Below are positions 45,400 through 53,476 of a DNA stretch of 64,000 bases, piece by piece. The notes beneath the pieces were generated by a model. That model saw only the letters and a list, made by a program, of their open reading frames with translations. It ran no database searches and had not been told where the DNA came from. The translations under genes were made by a program, and so were the position numbers. Each line of letters starts with the position of its first letter. Positions within the stretch are counted from its first letter, which is position 1. Source of the DNA: Aquabacterium sp. A7-Y (GTDB lineage Bacteria > Pseudomonadota > Gammaproteobacteria > Burkholderiales > Burkholderiaceae_C); NCBI RefSeq assembly GCF_026153205.1, contig NZ_JAPFBW010000013.1:1-64000 (forward strand), read 5' to 3'.

Positions 45400-46922
45400 T
45401 GATGAAACCGTCGCTGCAAGTCCGCCTCTCCCAGCATCTGGCGCTCACGCCGCAGCTGCAGCAGTCGATCCGGCTGCTGCAGCTGTCCACGCTCGAACTT
45501 CACCAGGAGGTCGAGCAGATGCTGGAACAGAACCCCTTCCTGGAACCCGACGACGACTACGCCGGCGATTCGGCGGCGGCCGCCGCCCTCGAACGTCCCA
45601 TCACACGGGAACAGACCCAGACGGCCGACGCCGAGCACAGCGACAGCGGCGAGGCACCCGACGCCGCCGCCAGCGTCGACTCGGTCGAGTTCGGCGCGAC
45701 CGAGCGCGAAGACTGGGAAAACGGCACCGAACGGGACGATTTCGACGGCATCCGCGAGACGCCCAGCAACCGCAACGGCGCGGTCGACGACGACGACCTC
45801 GACCCGATCGACCGCGCCTCGCCCGGCATCAGCCTGCAGGACCACCTGCGCCAGCAGCTGCTCGGCATGCGGCTGGACCCGACCGACGCGGCGGCCGTGA
45901 TGGTGCTGATCGAGTCGCTCGACGAGGACGGCTACCTGGCCGATGCGCTGGAGGACATCGTCGCCGAGCTGGTGCCCGAGGACGATCCCGAGGCCCGCGA
46001 GGAGCTGCTCGAGCGCCTGCAGTGCGCGCTGCGCTGGCTGCAGCACATGGAGCCCACCGGCGTCGGCGCGCGCAACCTGTGCGAATGCCTGAGCCTGCAG
46101 TTGCGCGCGATGCCGCGCAGCGAGGCGCAGATCATCGCGCTGATGATCTGCAAGACCAGCCTCGACGCGCTGGCCCGGCGCGACATCAAGAAGCTGATGG
46201 CCGCCACGGGCGCCGACGAGGAGCTGATCAAGCAGGCCCAGTGCCTGATCGTCTCGCTGGAGCCCAAGCCTGGCCGGCCCTTCGTGCGCGCCGAGGCCAA
46301 CATCGTGGTGCCCGACGTGATCGTGCAGAAGTCCGGTCGCAACTGGAAGGTGGTGCTGAACCCCGACGTGATGCCCAAGCTGCGCATCAACGACCTCTAC
46401 GCCCAGGCCATCAAGCAGCAGCGCTCCGGCGACAGCGGCCAGGCCCTGAGCGCGCGGCTGCAGGAGGCGCGCTGGTTCATGAAAAACATCCAGCAGCGCT
46501 TCGAGACCATCCAGCGTGTCTCGCAGGCGATCGTCGAGCGGCAGAAGAATTTCTTCACCCACGGCGAGATCGCGATGAAGCCGCTGGTGCTGCGCGAGAT
46601 CGCCGACGAGCTGGGCCTGCACGAATCCACCATCTCGCGCGTGACCACCGCCAAGTACATGGCCACCCCCTTCGGCACCTTCGAGCTGAAGTACTTTTTC
46701 GGCTCCTCGCTGAACACCGAGGCCGGCGGCAACGCCTCCAGCACCGCGGTGCGCGCGCTGATCAAGCAGTTGGTGGCCGCCGAGGACGCGCGCAAGCCGC
46801 TGTCGGACAGCCAGCTGAGCCACATGCTGGAGGAGCAGGGCATCCAGGTGGCGCGCCGCACCGTCGCCAAATACCGCGAGGCGCTCAAGATCGCGCCGGC
46901 CAACCTGCGCAAGAGCCTGTGA
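45399..46922 (+). CDS. rpoN: RNA polymerase sigma-54 factor RpoN
   Basis: A 507-residue alternative sigma factor for -24/-12 promoters. Region I (~1-50) is Gln/Leu-rich (LSQHLALTPQLQQSIRLLQL), region II (~55-140) is acidic and variable, the core-binding domain follows, then the HTH and the C-terminal RpoN box ARRTVAKYREALKIAP. All segments are intact. The ATG at 45399 overlaps the lptB stop. It should serve the rtcBA promoter at 11.3 kb of this window. The 3' end overlaps the methyltransferase GTG (GTGA). Confidence 0.97.
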   Translation: MMKPSLQVRLSQHLALTPQLQQSIRLLQLSTLELHQEVEQMLEQNPFLEPDDDYAGDSAAAAALERPITREQTQTADAEHSDSGEAPDAAASVDSVEFGATEREDWENGTERDDFDGIRETPSNRNGAVDDDDLDPIDRASPGISLQDHLRQQLLGMRLDPTDAAAVMVLIESLDEDGYLADALEDIVAELVPEDDPEAREELLERLQCALRWLQHMEPTGVGARNLCECLSLQLRAMPRSEAQIIALMICKTSLDALARRDIKKLMAATGADEELIKQAQCLIVSLEPKPGRPFVRAEANIVVPDVIVQKSGRNWKVVLNPDVMPKLRINDLYAQAIKQQRSGDSGQALSARLQEARWFMKNIQQRFETIQRVSQAIVERQKNFFTHGEIAMKPLVLREIADELGLHESTISRVTTAKYMATPFGTFELKYFFGSSLNTEAGGNASSTAVRALIKQLVAAEDARKPLSDSQLSHMLEEQGIQVARRTVAKYREALKIAPANLRKSL

Positions 46923-48157
46923 AACCTTTTGACCTGTTCCTGCCTTGCGCCGGCGGCGTCGAGGAGCTGCTGGCCGAGGAGGCCATGACCATCCTCGGGC
47001 CCGACACCGCGGGCACCATCGAGCGCGGCGGCATCGCGCTGCGCGGCGACGCCCGGGCAGTGATGGCGCTCAACCTCGAAAGCCGGCTGGCGCAACGGGT
47101 GCTGGTGCGCGTTGCGCACGGCCCCTACCGACTGGAGGAAGACCTTTATTCACTGGCCCGGCAGGTGCCGTGGCAGGCGTGGCTGACGCCGCGCCAGACC
47201 TTCAAGGTCGACGTGACGGCCCAGCGTTCGCCGCTGCGCAGCCTCAACTTCGCGGCGCTGCGTATCAAGGATGCGGTGTGTGACGTGATGCGCGAGGAAA
47301 GCGGCGAGCGCCCCAGCGTCGACACCCAGCGCCCGCAGCTGCGCGTGATGCTGCACCTGACCGAGACCCACGCCACCGTTTACGCCGACACCTCGGGCGA
47401 GCCCCTGTTCAAGCGCGGCTGGCGCGAGGACAAGGGCGAGGCACCGCTGAAGGAGACGCTGGGCGCCGCGATGCTGGCGGCCGCCGGCTGGCGCGGCACG
47501 CCCGAGCAGGGCGGCGCGCTGCTGGACCCCTGCTGCGGGTCGGGCACCATCGCCATCGAGGCGGCCCAGATCGCCTGCGGCATCGCCCCCGGCAGCAAGC
47601 GGCGTTTCGCCTTCGAGGCCCTGGCGCCTTTCGCCGGACCGCAGGCGCGCGCCGAGTGGCAGGCCATGAAGCAGCAGGCGCAGGCGCGGGTGCATGCGCC
47701 GGCGGTGCCGGTGTTCGCCAGTGATGTGGCCTTCCGCATGGTCGACTTCGCGCGCCGCAATGCCGAGCGGGCCGGGGTCGCGCAGGCCATCGAGTTCCAC
47801 GGCGGCGATGCGCTGGAGCGTCCAGCGCCGCGCCTGCCCGAAGGCCTGGCGCGCACGATGATGGTCAACCCGCCCTACGGCGAGCGCATCGAGGCGCGCG
47901 GGAGTGCCGGCCGGCAGCGCCAGGGCACCGACGCGCCGGACGATTTTTTCCCGCGCCTGGCGGCCCACTGGAAACGCCAGTTCAGCGGCTGGACCGCCTG
48001 GCTCCTGAGCCCGGACATGAAGCTGCCATCGAAGATGCGGCTGAAGGAAAGCCGGCGTGTGCCGATGTGGAACGGGCCGATCGAATGCCGGCTGTTCCGC
48101 TTCGACCTGGTGGCGGGCCGCATGCGGGACGACGCGGCGCCGGCGGACAGCGCTTAG
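46919..48157 (+). CDS. THUMP-domain 23S rRNA guanine-N2 methyltransferase, RlmL-type
   Basis: A 412-residue RNA methyltransferase. N-terminal ferredoxin-like and THUMP domains (~1-165: FDLFLPCAGGVEELLAEE, RVLVRVAHGPYRLEEDLY) precede the UPF0020 Rossmann domain (~170-400) with TLGAAMLAAAGWRG, SAM-site DPCCGSGTIAIEAAQIACG and catalytic MMVNPPYGERIEARG (NPPY). It corresponds to the N-terminal, m2G2445-forming half of E. coli RlmKL. GTG start overlapping rpoN; a longer upstream open frame is non-homologous. A palindrome (TAGGAGCG-G-CGCTCCTA) covers its TAG stop, marking the boundary with the toxin-antitoxin pair. Confidence 0.92.
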   Translation: MKPFDLFLPCAGGVEELLAEEAMTILGPDTAGTIERGGIALRGDARAVMALNLESRLAQRVLVRVAHGPYRLEEDLYSLARQVPWQAWLTPRQTFKVDVTAQRSPLRSLNFAALRIKDAVCDVMREESGERPSVDTQRPQLRVMLHLTETHATVYADTSGEPLFKRGWREDKGEAPLKETLGAAMLAAAGWRGTPEQGGALLDPCCGSGTIAIEAAQIACGIAPGSKRRFAFEALAPFAGPQARAEWQAMKQQAQARVHAPAVPVFASDVAFRMVDFARRNAERAGVAQAIEFHGGDALERPAPRLPEGLARTMMVNPPYGERIEARGSAGRQRQGTDAPDDFFPRLAAHWKRQFSGWTAWLLSPDMKLPSKMRLKESRRVPMWNGPIECRLFRFDLVAGRMRDDAAPADSA

Positions 48158-48305
48158 GAGCGGCGCTCCTAGGACGGTACGGGCCCGCGGCCGGACGAGT
48201 CCACTCGAACACCGGGGTCTCGGAGGCGCGTTTTCGTTGGTGCAGGAACTGGACAGCCGCGCCGGGCACCAGAATCACGGTTTGGACTCTGAGCGCGACG
48301 ATGTG

Positions 48306-48329
48306 GCACAAAAGTGCTACTATCGTGCC
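48306..48329. promoter_or_regulatory. toxin-antitoxin promoter/operator
   Basis: GCAC-AAAA-GTGC (48306-48317) is an inverted repeat, and GGCAC (48305-48309) also pairs with a second GTGCC (48325-48329). A -10-like TACTAT (48318-48323) sits between the two right arms. Symmetric sites over the promoter suit autorepression by an RHH antitoxin. Confidence 0.6.
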
Positions 48330-48344
48330 TGAGCCGAGGTACCC

Positions 48345-48629
48345 ATGAGCACGACGACCATCCGCCTGGACGACGAGTTGAAGGAACGAGTGGCTGCTGC
48401 CGCGGAGCGGGCTGGCAAGACCGCGCACGCATTCATCCTCGATGCGATTGCACAAACCGTGGAGCAGGCGGAGCTCGACAACGACTTCCACCAGCGTGCG
48501 GATGAGCGCTGGGCGAGGCTGATGAGCACCGGCGAGTCGGTGGGCTGGGAGGACGCCAAGGCGTACTTGGAAGCGCGCGCCCGCGGCGAGCGGCCCCGGC
48601 GGCCAGCTGCTCGCAAGCTCGTGCGCTAA
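48345..48629 (+). CDS. ribbon-helix-helix antitoxin
   Basis: A 94-residue CopG/ParD-like antitoxin. The N-terminal ribbon STTTIRLDDELKERVAAAAERAGKTAHAFILDAIAQT is a canonical RHH DNA-binding unit; the middle (NDFHQRADERWARLMSTG) and a basic C-terminal tail (ARARGERPRRPAARKLVR) would wrap the toxin. GAGG lies 6 nt before the ATG. The toxin gene starts 13 nt after its stop. Together they form a type II toxin-antitoxin operon, with the operator directly upstream. Confidence 0.9.
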   Translation: MSTTTIRLDDELKERVAAAAERAGKTAHAFILDAIAQTVEQAELDNDFHQRADERWARLMSTGESVGWEDAKAYLEARARGERPRRPAARKLVR

Positions 48630-48642
48630 CGGACACCACCCG

Positions 48643-48939
48643 ATGGCGCGCATCGAGCTGGTGCCCGAGGTGTTCGACGATTTCGATCGCTTCTTCGACC
48701 ACATGAGCGCGTCCCGCACCGCCGATGCGCCACAACGCATCGGCGAGATTCTCGATGCGCTGCAGATCCTAAGTCACAGTCCCCTGATTGGCCGACCTGT
48801 CAGAGGCTCGAAGCGGGAACTGGTCATTGGAAGCGGGTCACGCGGCTATGTGGCCTTATACCGCTTTGTCTCCGCGGTCGACACTGTCTTCGTGTTGGCG
48901 GTTCGCAGCCAGCGCGAGTCAGGCTACAAGCGCGATTGA
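48643..48939 (+). CDS. ParE/RelE-superfamily toxin
   Basis: A 98-residue toxin-fold protein. It has the ParE/RelE pattern: ARIELVPEVFDDFDRFFDHM at the N-terminus, PQRIGEILDALQILSHSPLIGRP (given in part), KRELVIGSGSRGYVALYRF and VFVLAVRSQRESGYKRD at the C-terminus. The basic C-terminal residues fit either a gyrase poison (ParE) or mRNA interferase (RelE), undecidable by eye. Second gene of the toxin-antitoxin operon. Confidence 0.88.
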   Translation: MARIELVPEVFDDFDRFFDHMSASRTADAPQRIGEILDALQILSHSPLIGRPVRGSKRELVIGSGSRGYVALYRFVSAVDTVFVLAVRSQRESGYKRD

Positions 48940-49061
48940 TCGCCTCAGGGGCCGCCACGTCCGCTCGCAAGACGGCGAAGCCGGCTTGTCTCTGTCCGTT
49001 CGATGAAGGGGTCAGGTTCCGCGCTCATCTTTGTGGCGAGGCTGTCGGTTGTGACCGCACG

Positions 49062-49808
49062 CTAGCCGAGATAGGCCGCCACCACCGCCGCACTGTAGGC
49101 GCTGGCGACCTCGCGGATGAAGGCGTTGAAGTCCACATGCGCGCTGTCATCGGCGCGGTCCGACACGGTGCGCATCACCGCGCAGGGCAGGCTCAAGTCG
49201 TGGCAGACCTGGGCCACCGCCGCGCCCTCCATCTCCACCGCCAGCGCGTCGGGCAGTTCGGCGCGCAAGGCCGCGCTTTCCGCGCCGCTGGCGACAAAGC
49301 GGTCGCCGCTGACGATCAGGCCGCGGTGCAGGGTCGGCGCCCCCAGGCCGAACTCCGCCACTGCGCTGGCACCGAGATGCCGCGGCGCCTCGGCCAGCAC
49401 CGCCTGCACGGCAGCGGCCAGCCGCCGGTTCATGCCGGCATCCGAAACGAAACGCGAGCGGCCGTAGAGCGGCACCTCGTGGCGCGGAAACAGCGGCGAG
49501 GCGTCGAGGTCGTGCTGGAGCAGGTCCTCGGCCACCACGACATCGCCCACCTTCACGGCCGGGCCCAGGCCGCCGGCCACGCCGACGAACAGCAGCTCCG
49601 AGGGTTCGAAGCGGGCCGCCAGCAAGCTGGCGGTGGTGGCTGCGGCGACCTTGCCGATGCGCGAGAGCACCAGCACCACCTCATGCCCGTGCAAGTGACC
49701 CAGCCAGAACTCGCGGCCGCCCAGCACCTGCTTGTGTTCGTCTGGCATCAGGGCGAGCAGCGCGCGCAGCTCTTCCTGCATGGCAGCCATGATGGCGATG
49801 CGGGACAT
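49062..49808 (-). CDS. mtnN: 5'-methylthioadenosine/S-adenosylhomocysteine nucleosidase
   Basis: A 248-residue nucleosidase that hydrolyses MTA, SAH and 5'-deoxyadenosine to adenine plus the ribose moiety, part of SAM recycling. Motifs: RIAIMAAMQEELRALL, LSRIGKVAAATTASLLAARF, ELLFVGVAGGLGPAVKVGDVVVAE, GLIVSGDRFVAS, ALAVEMEGAAVAQVCHDL (ribose-binding Met-Glu) and VMRTVSDRADDSAHVDF with the catalytic Asp. GAAAGGA lies upstream of the start. It follows fadD on the same strand, 80 bp away. Confidence 0.95.
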   Translation of the reverse strand: MSRIAIMAAMQEELRALLALMPDEHKQVLGGREFWLGHLHGHEVVLVLSRIGKVAAATTASLLAARFEPSELLFVGVAGGLGPAVKVGDVVVAEDLLQHDLDASPLFPRHEVPLYGRSRFVSDAGMNRRLAAAVQAVLAEAPRHLGASAVAEFGLGAPTLHRGLIVSGDRFVASGAESAALRAELPDALAVEMEGAAVAQVCHDLSLPCAVMRTVSDRADDSAHVDFNAFIREVASAYSAAVVAAYLG

Positions 49809-49888
49809 GACAGGGTCCTTTCAGCGGAAACGAAAACGGCCCGATGTTGCCACCGGGCCGCGAAGCGGGACAGAGGACCCACGCCTGC

Positions 49889-51559
49889 TTATTTGTTGCG
49901 CAGCTCGCGTCGCAGGATCTTACCGACCGGGCTCTTGGGCAGCTCAGTGCGGAACTCGATGCTGCGGGGCCGCTTGTAGCCGGTCAGGTTCTGCTCGCAA
50001 TAGGCGCGCACCTCGGACTCCGAGAGCGCTGCGTTGCTGCGCACGATCACGAGCTTGACCGCCTCGCCCGACTTCTCGTCCGGCACACCGACGGCCGCAC
50101 ATTCCAGCACCCCTTCCATGCGAGCCACGACGTCCTCGACCTCGTTCGGATAGACGTTGAAGCCCGACACCAGGATCATGTCCTTCTTGCGGTCCACGAT
50201 ACGGAAGAAGCCGCGCTCGTCCACGGTGCCGATGTCGCCGGTGCGGAAAAATCCGTCGGCCGTCATCACCTTGGCGGTCTCGTCGGGGCGCTGCCAATAG
50301 CCGGCCATCACCTGCGGGCCGCGGGCGCAGATCTCGCCCGGCGTGCCGGGCGGCACGTCACGCCCGTCGTCGTCCAGCAGGCGCAGCTCGGTGGACGGCA
50401 GGGGCAAGCCGATGGTGCCGGTGTAGGCCTTGCTGTCGGTCGGGTTGCAGCTCAGCGACGGCGAGGTCTCGCTCAGGCCGTAGCCCTCGCAGATCGAGCA
50501 GCCGGTCTTCTCCAGCCACAGCTTGGCGGTGGCCTGCTGCACCGCCATGCCGCCGCCGACGCTCAGCGACAGGCTGCTCCAGTCCACCGTGTTGAAGTCG
50601 GGATGGTGGGCCATCGCGTTGAACAAGGTGTTGACGGCCGGGAAGCTGTGGAACTTCTGCTGCGACAGCTCCTTGAACACCGACGGCAGGTCGCGCGGAT
50701 TGGGGATCAGCACGTTGCAGCCGCCGATGCGCATGCTGAGCATCATGTTCACGGTGAATGCGAAGATGTGATACAGCGGCAGCGCGCAGATGGTCACGAC
50801 CTGCTCGCCCGCAGCCACCTTTTTCATCGCCGGGGCGTTCCAGGCCTCGGACTGCAGCACGTTGGCGATCACGTTGCGATGCAGCAGCACCGCCCCCTTG
50901 CTCACGCCAGTGGTGCCGCCGGTGTACTGCAGCACCGCGATGTCGTCGCGCTTGATCTCGGGCTTCTTGAACGGTGCGCGGCGCCCGGCCGCGATCGCGT
51001 CCTTGAAACGCACGGTGCCGTTCAGTTGATAGGCCGGCACCATCTTCTTCACGTTGCGCACCACGTAGTTGACGATCAGGCCCTTCGGGAAGCCCAGCAG
51101 GTCCCCCATCGAGGCCAGCACCACCTGGCGCGTCGGCGTGTTCGCCTGGCACTCCTGCAGCGTCTTCGCAAAGTTCTCGATCAGCACGATGGCCTTCGCG
51201 CCCGAATCCTTCAGCTGGTGCTCCAGTTCGCGCGGCGTGTAGAGGGGGTTGACGTTGACCACCACCATGCCGGCGCGCAGGATGCCGGCCACCGCGATCG
51301 GGTACTGCGGCACGTTGGGCATCATGATCGCGACCCGGTCGCCCTTGGCCAGTCCGCTGGACTGCAGGTAGGCCGCAAAGGCACGCGACAGGTCGTCCAC
51401 CTGACCGAAGGTCACGGTCTTGCCCATGAACTTGTAGGCCGGCAAGTCCCGGTGCTTCTGGAAGCTCTCCTCCAGCAAACCGACCAGCGAGCTGTACTGG
51501 TCGGGATCGATCTCGTGGGGAACACCCTCAGGGTAGTGCTCCAGCCAAACCTTGTTCAT
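49889..51559 (-). CDS. fadD: long-chain-fatty-acid-CoA ligase FadD
   Basis: A 556-residue acyl-CoA synthetase activating fatty acids through acyl-adenylates for beta-oxidation. Motifs: ATP/AMP signature VLQYTGGTTGVSKGAVLLHR, CALPLYHIFAFTVN, linker ICEGYGLSETSPSLSCNP, ADGFFRTGDIGTVDERGFF, RIVDRKKDMILVSGFNVYP and the C-terminal PKSPVGKILRRELR with the catalytic Lys. The N-terminus (KVWLEHYPEGVPHEIDPDQYSSL) and length match E. coli FadD. Start at 51559. A 484-bp region separates it from the divergent gene at 52044. Confidence 0.96.
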   Translation of the reverse strand: MNKVWLEHYPEGVPHEIDPDQYSSLVGLLEESFQKHRDLPAYKFMGKTVTFGQVDDLSRAFAAYLQSSGLAKGDRVAIMMPNVPQYPIAVAGILRAGMVVVNVNPLYTPRELEHQLKDSGAKAIVLIENFAKTLQECQANTPTRQVVLASMGDLLGFPKGLIVNYVVRNVKKMVPAYQLNGTVRFKDAIAAGRRAPFKKPEIKRDDIAVLQYTGGTTGVSKGAVLLHRNVIANVLQSEAWNAPAMKKVAAGEQVVTICALPLYHIFAFTVNMMLSMRIGGCNVLIPNPRDLPSVFKELSQQKFHSFPAVNTLFNAMAHHPDFNTVDWSSLSLSVGGGMAVQQATAKLWLEKTGCSICEGYGLSETSPSLSCNPTDSKAYTGTIGLPLPSTELRLLDDDGRDVPPGTPGEICARGPQVMAGYWQRPDETAKVMTADGFFRTGDIGTVDERGFFRIVDRKKDMILVSGFNVYPNEVEDVVARMEGVLECAAVGVPDEKSGEAVKLVIVRSNAALSESEVRAYCEQNLTGYKRPRSIEFRTELPKSPVGKILRRELRNK

Positions 51560-52043
51560 TCAGTTACTCCGCTAAGACGTTCGATTCTGACGCATAGCTG
51601 ACACGACGGCCATCAGGTGTTTCGAGTAGCGCATTGTCGTGCTGAATGGGCTTTTTTCGCACTTTTTTGACTTCCTTTCGGGACTGCCACCCGAATTCGA
51701 CTCGGTGGAAGTGCCACAAGGCGTTACTGACCTGGCAAAGCGAATCTGCTGCGCGCCTACAAAAGGACCGCCCACTCCTGGGCGGTTTTGAGGCCGGCGA
51801 GGGGGTGATCTCCCAGCCGTCCGACACCTGTCCGGCGCTCACCTACACGAGCAGCGTTGCACTTGTCGCACGAGGAAAAGTACGCCGCCCCCGGCTCCGC
51901 GCAAGATGCCTGCAAGCGGCCTTGCATCCTGCACCGGCGCCCTTCGCGGCGGTGTCACCAAGGCGAAACCGGCCGGGCCGGCGCAGGCAACAAGGCTTGT
52001 CGGGCCCCGGCTCCGCTTCAGGACCAGACAAAGGAGTGAACGA
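51560..52043. other. 484-bp divergent intergenic region (fadD / secreted protein)
   Basis: No convincing gene. It holds a hairpin with flanking A and T runs at 51767-51789 (listed separately), an AT-richer stretch near 51640-51680 that could carry the fadD promoter, and a GC-rich stretch 51880-52020 with several short inverted repeats that forms the leader of the gene at 52044. I found no known RNA motif here. Confidence 0.5.
51767..51789. terminator. terminator-like hairpin in the fadD upstream region
   Basis: ACCGCCC-N6-GGGCGGT with AAAAGG on the left and TTTT on the right. This is a compact 7-bp stem that can act in either direction. No gene stops next to it on either strand, so it may instead attenuate leader transcription. 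Confidence 0.5.
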
Positions 52044-52463
52044 ATGAAAAAGCGAACGATGTTGAGCGCCACCCTTGCGGTGTGGATGACAGCCGCTGCC
52101 GGCCTGGCCGGTGCCCAGAGCGCGGTCGACGCGCTGGGCCCGAACGGCGAAACGATCTCCTCGACCGGGCCGGGGTCCAGCAGCGGTTCCGTCGAGCCGA
52201 ACTCGCCCTTGGCCCGTTCGACCTTCGGCGCCGACGGCAGCAGCGCTCGCCCCGAAGACATGGTGAGTGCCGCGCCGGCCACCCCGGCCCCGACCTATGG
52301 CACGCCCGCCGAGCAGCCGGCCGGCAGCTGGCAGCAGCCGGCGGCCCCCGCGACGCCGTACGAACAGGCGCCGCCTGCCGCGCCGATGATCGAGCCCACA
52401 ACGCCGGCCCCCGGCACCGAAGGCCCGATCACACCGAACACCGAGCCCGCGCCCATGCGCTGA
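52044..52463 (+). CDS. hypothetical secreted Pro/Ala/Ser-rich protein
   Basis: A 139-residue protein with a clear signal peptide (MKKRTMLSATLAVWM, cleavage after AGAQS-type site ~24) and a low-complexity mature part rich in Pro, Ala, Ser and Thr (SSTGPGSSSGSVEPNSPLAR; QQPAAPATPYEQAPPAAP). It has no Cys, no lipobox and no recognisable domain. AAGGAG precedes the ATG by 9 nt, and a strong terminator lies 43 nt after the stop, so it is a bona fide monocistronic gene. Possibly periplasmic and disordered. Confidence 0.75.
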   Translation: MKKRTMLSATLAVWMTAAAGLAGAQSAVDALGPNGETISSTGPGSSSGSVEPNSPLARSTFGADGSSARPEDMVSAAPATPAPTYGTPAEQPAGSWQQPAAPATPYEQAPPAAPMIEPTTPAPGTEGPITPNTEPAPMR

Positions 52464-52505
52464 GCACAGGTTCCGACCTCCGCTTCTATTGCATCTCTCT
52501 CTTCA

Positions 52506-52530
52506 GGGCAGCCTCCGGCTGCCCTTTTTT
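52506..52530 (+). terminator. intrinsic terminator
   Basis: A perfect 8-bp stem (GGGCAGCC / GGCTGCCC) with a 3-nt loop is followed by six T. It terminates the secreted-protein gene at 52044-52463. Confidence 0.9.
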
Positions 52531-52646
52531 CTGGGCGGGCCCGCACCCGCCGTGTTGAGGGGTTGCCGCTCCGGCGGGCGGACGACATCATCGCCGGCTC
52601 GTTCCCAAAAGAACCCGCCGCACCGGTGCCGCCAGGGAGGACCGCC

Positions 52647-53444
52647 ATGTCATCGCACCCATTGTTGCTGGCCGCCGCGCAGGACGACAGGACGCATGAC
52701 GAGGAGCTGCGCTTCGCGCGCACGCTGGCCGGGCACCCGCTCTGGATCACGGGCCAGCACAGCGAACCGGTCAATGGCAAACCCCGCACGCGGCTGAGCT
52801 TCATGTCCTACGACGGCGGCACCCGGCTCGGACTCACCGCCTATGTCGAGGAAGGCGCCCACCTCGGCGACCCGGGCTTCGCCGGCGGGCCGGTGATCGC
52901 GTGCAGCGGCGCCATCCTGCTGTCGTGGACCCAGCAGCAGAAGTTCGATGCGGTGCTCAGCGACGGCGAGCACATCGCCATCGTTCCCTACCCGCAGTTG
53001 TGCAACCTGCGCACCCTGCTGCTGCTGGCCTCGGGCGCCCACGATGCGCCGCAGAACCTGCCGCCGCCCCGGGTGGACGGCTTCGCGCGCGCGGTCTACG
53101 CCTACTGCGAGAGCCATGCCGAGGTCGAGCGCTGCTGGCTCTGCCTGCTGGTGGCACCGGGCGTGGTGAGCAGCGTCGGGGTGCTGCTGGAAGCCGCGCT
53201 GGGACCGGCGCACGAGGAGCAGCTGGAGCGGCTGTCGCAGCTGCACCTGCCGGCCGGGGTGGGGCTGCTGCACCTCGCGCCGGGGCGGCGGCGGCCGGCC
53301 CCCGGCCAGCACGAGCTGCGCGCGCACCCGCCCTTCTACGACAAGGCGCGAAGGCCGGGCCGCTGGGACCGCCTGATGCGCCGCCTGAGGCGGCCGCAGC
53401 TGCCGGTCCTGGAACTGGAAGTGCCGACCGGCGACGCGGGCTGA
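52647..53444 (+). CDS. SseB-like protein of unknown function
   Basis: A 265-residue soluble protein. Residues ~15-135 (ARTLAGHPLWITGQHSE; RLSFMSYDGGTRLGLTAYVE; IVPYPQLCNLRTLLLL) resemble the SseB N-terminal domain in order and length. The C-terminal ~95 residues (CWLCLLVAPGVVSSVGVLLE; GVGLLHLAPGRRRPAPGQHE; PPFYDKARRPGRW) resemble SseB_C, which usually ends with a Pro-Phe-Tyr motif. E. coli SseB affects serine sensitivity, mechanism unknown. AGGGAGG precedes the ATG. Convergent with pntB. Assignment is by pattern only. Confidence 0.6.
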   Translation: MSSHPLLLAAAQDDRTHDEELRFARTLAGHPLWITGQHSEPVNGKPRTRLSFMSYDGGTRLGLTAYVEEGAHLGDPGFAGGPVIACSGAILLSWTQQQKFDAVLSDGEHIAIVPYPQLCNLRTLLLLASGAHDAPQNLPPPRVDGFARAVYAYCESHAEVERCWLCLLVAPGVVSSVGVLLEAALGPAHEEQLERLSQLHLPAGVGLLHLAPGRRRPAPGQHELRAHPPFYDKARRPGRWDRLMRRLRRPQLPVLELEVPTGDAG

Positions 53445-53476
53445 GGGCCGGCGCCGGGCGGTCCTGCCCAGCCGTC

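Noticed and set aside
45266-46918. Very long open frame running in phase into the RlmL-type methyltransferase
   Set aside because: Upstream of the GTG at 46919 it is Arg/Ala-rich low-complexity translation antisynchronous to lptB and rpoN, whose own frames have clear motifs.
48936-49061. Coding extension past the ParE-type toxin
   Set aside because: The 123-bp gap between the toxin and mtnN gives only non-homologous peptide overlapping mtnN antisense.
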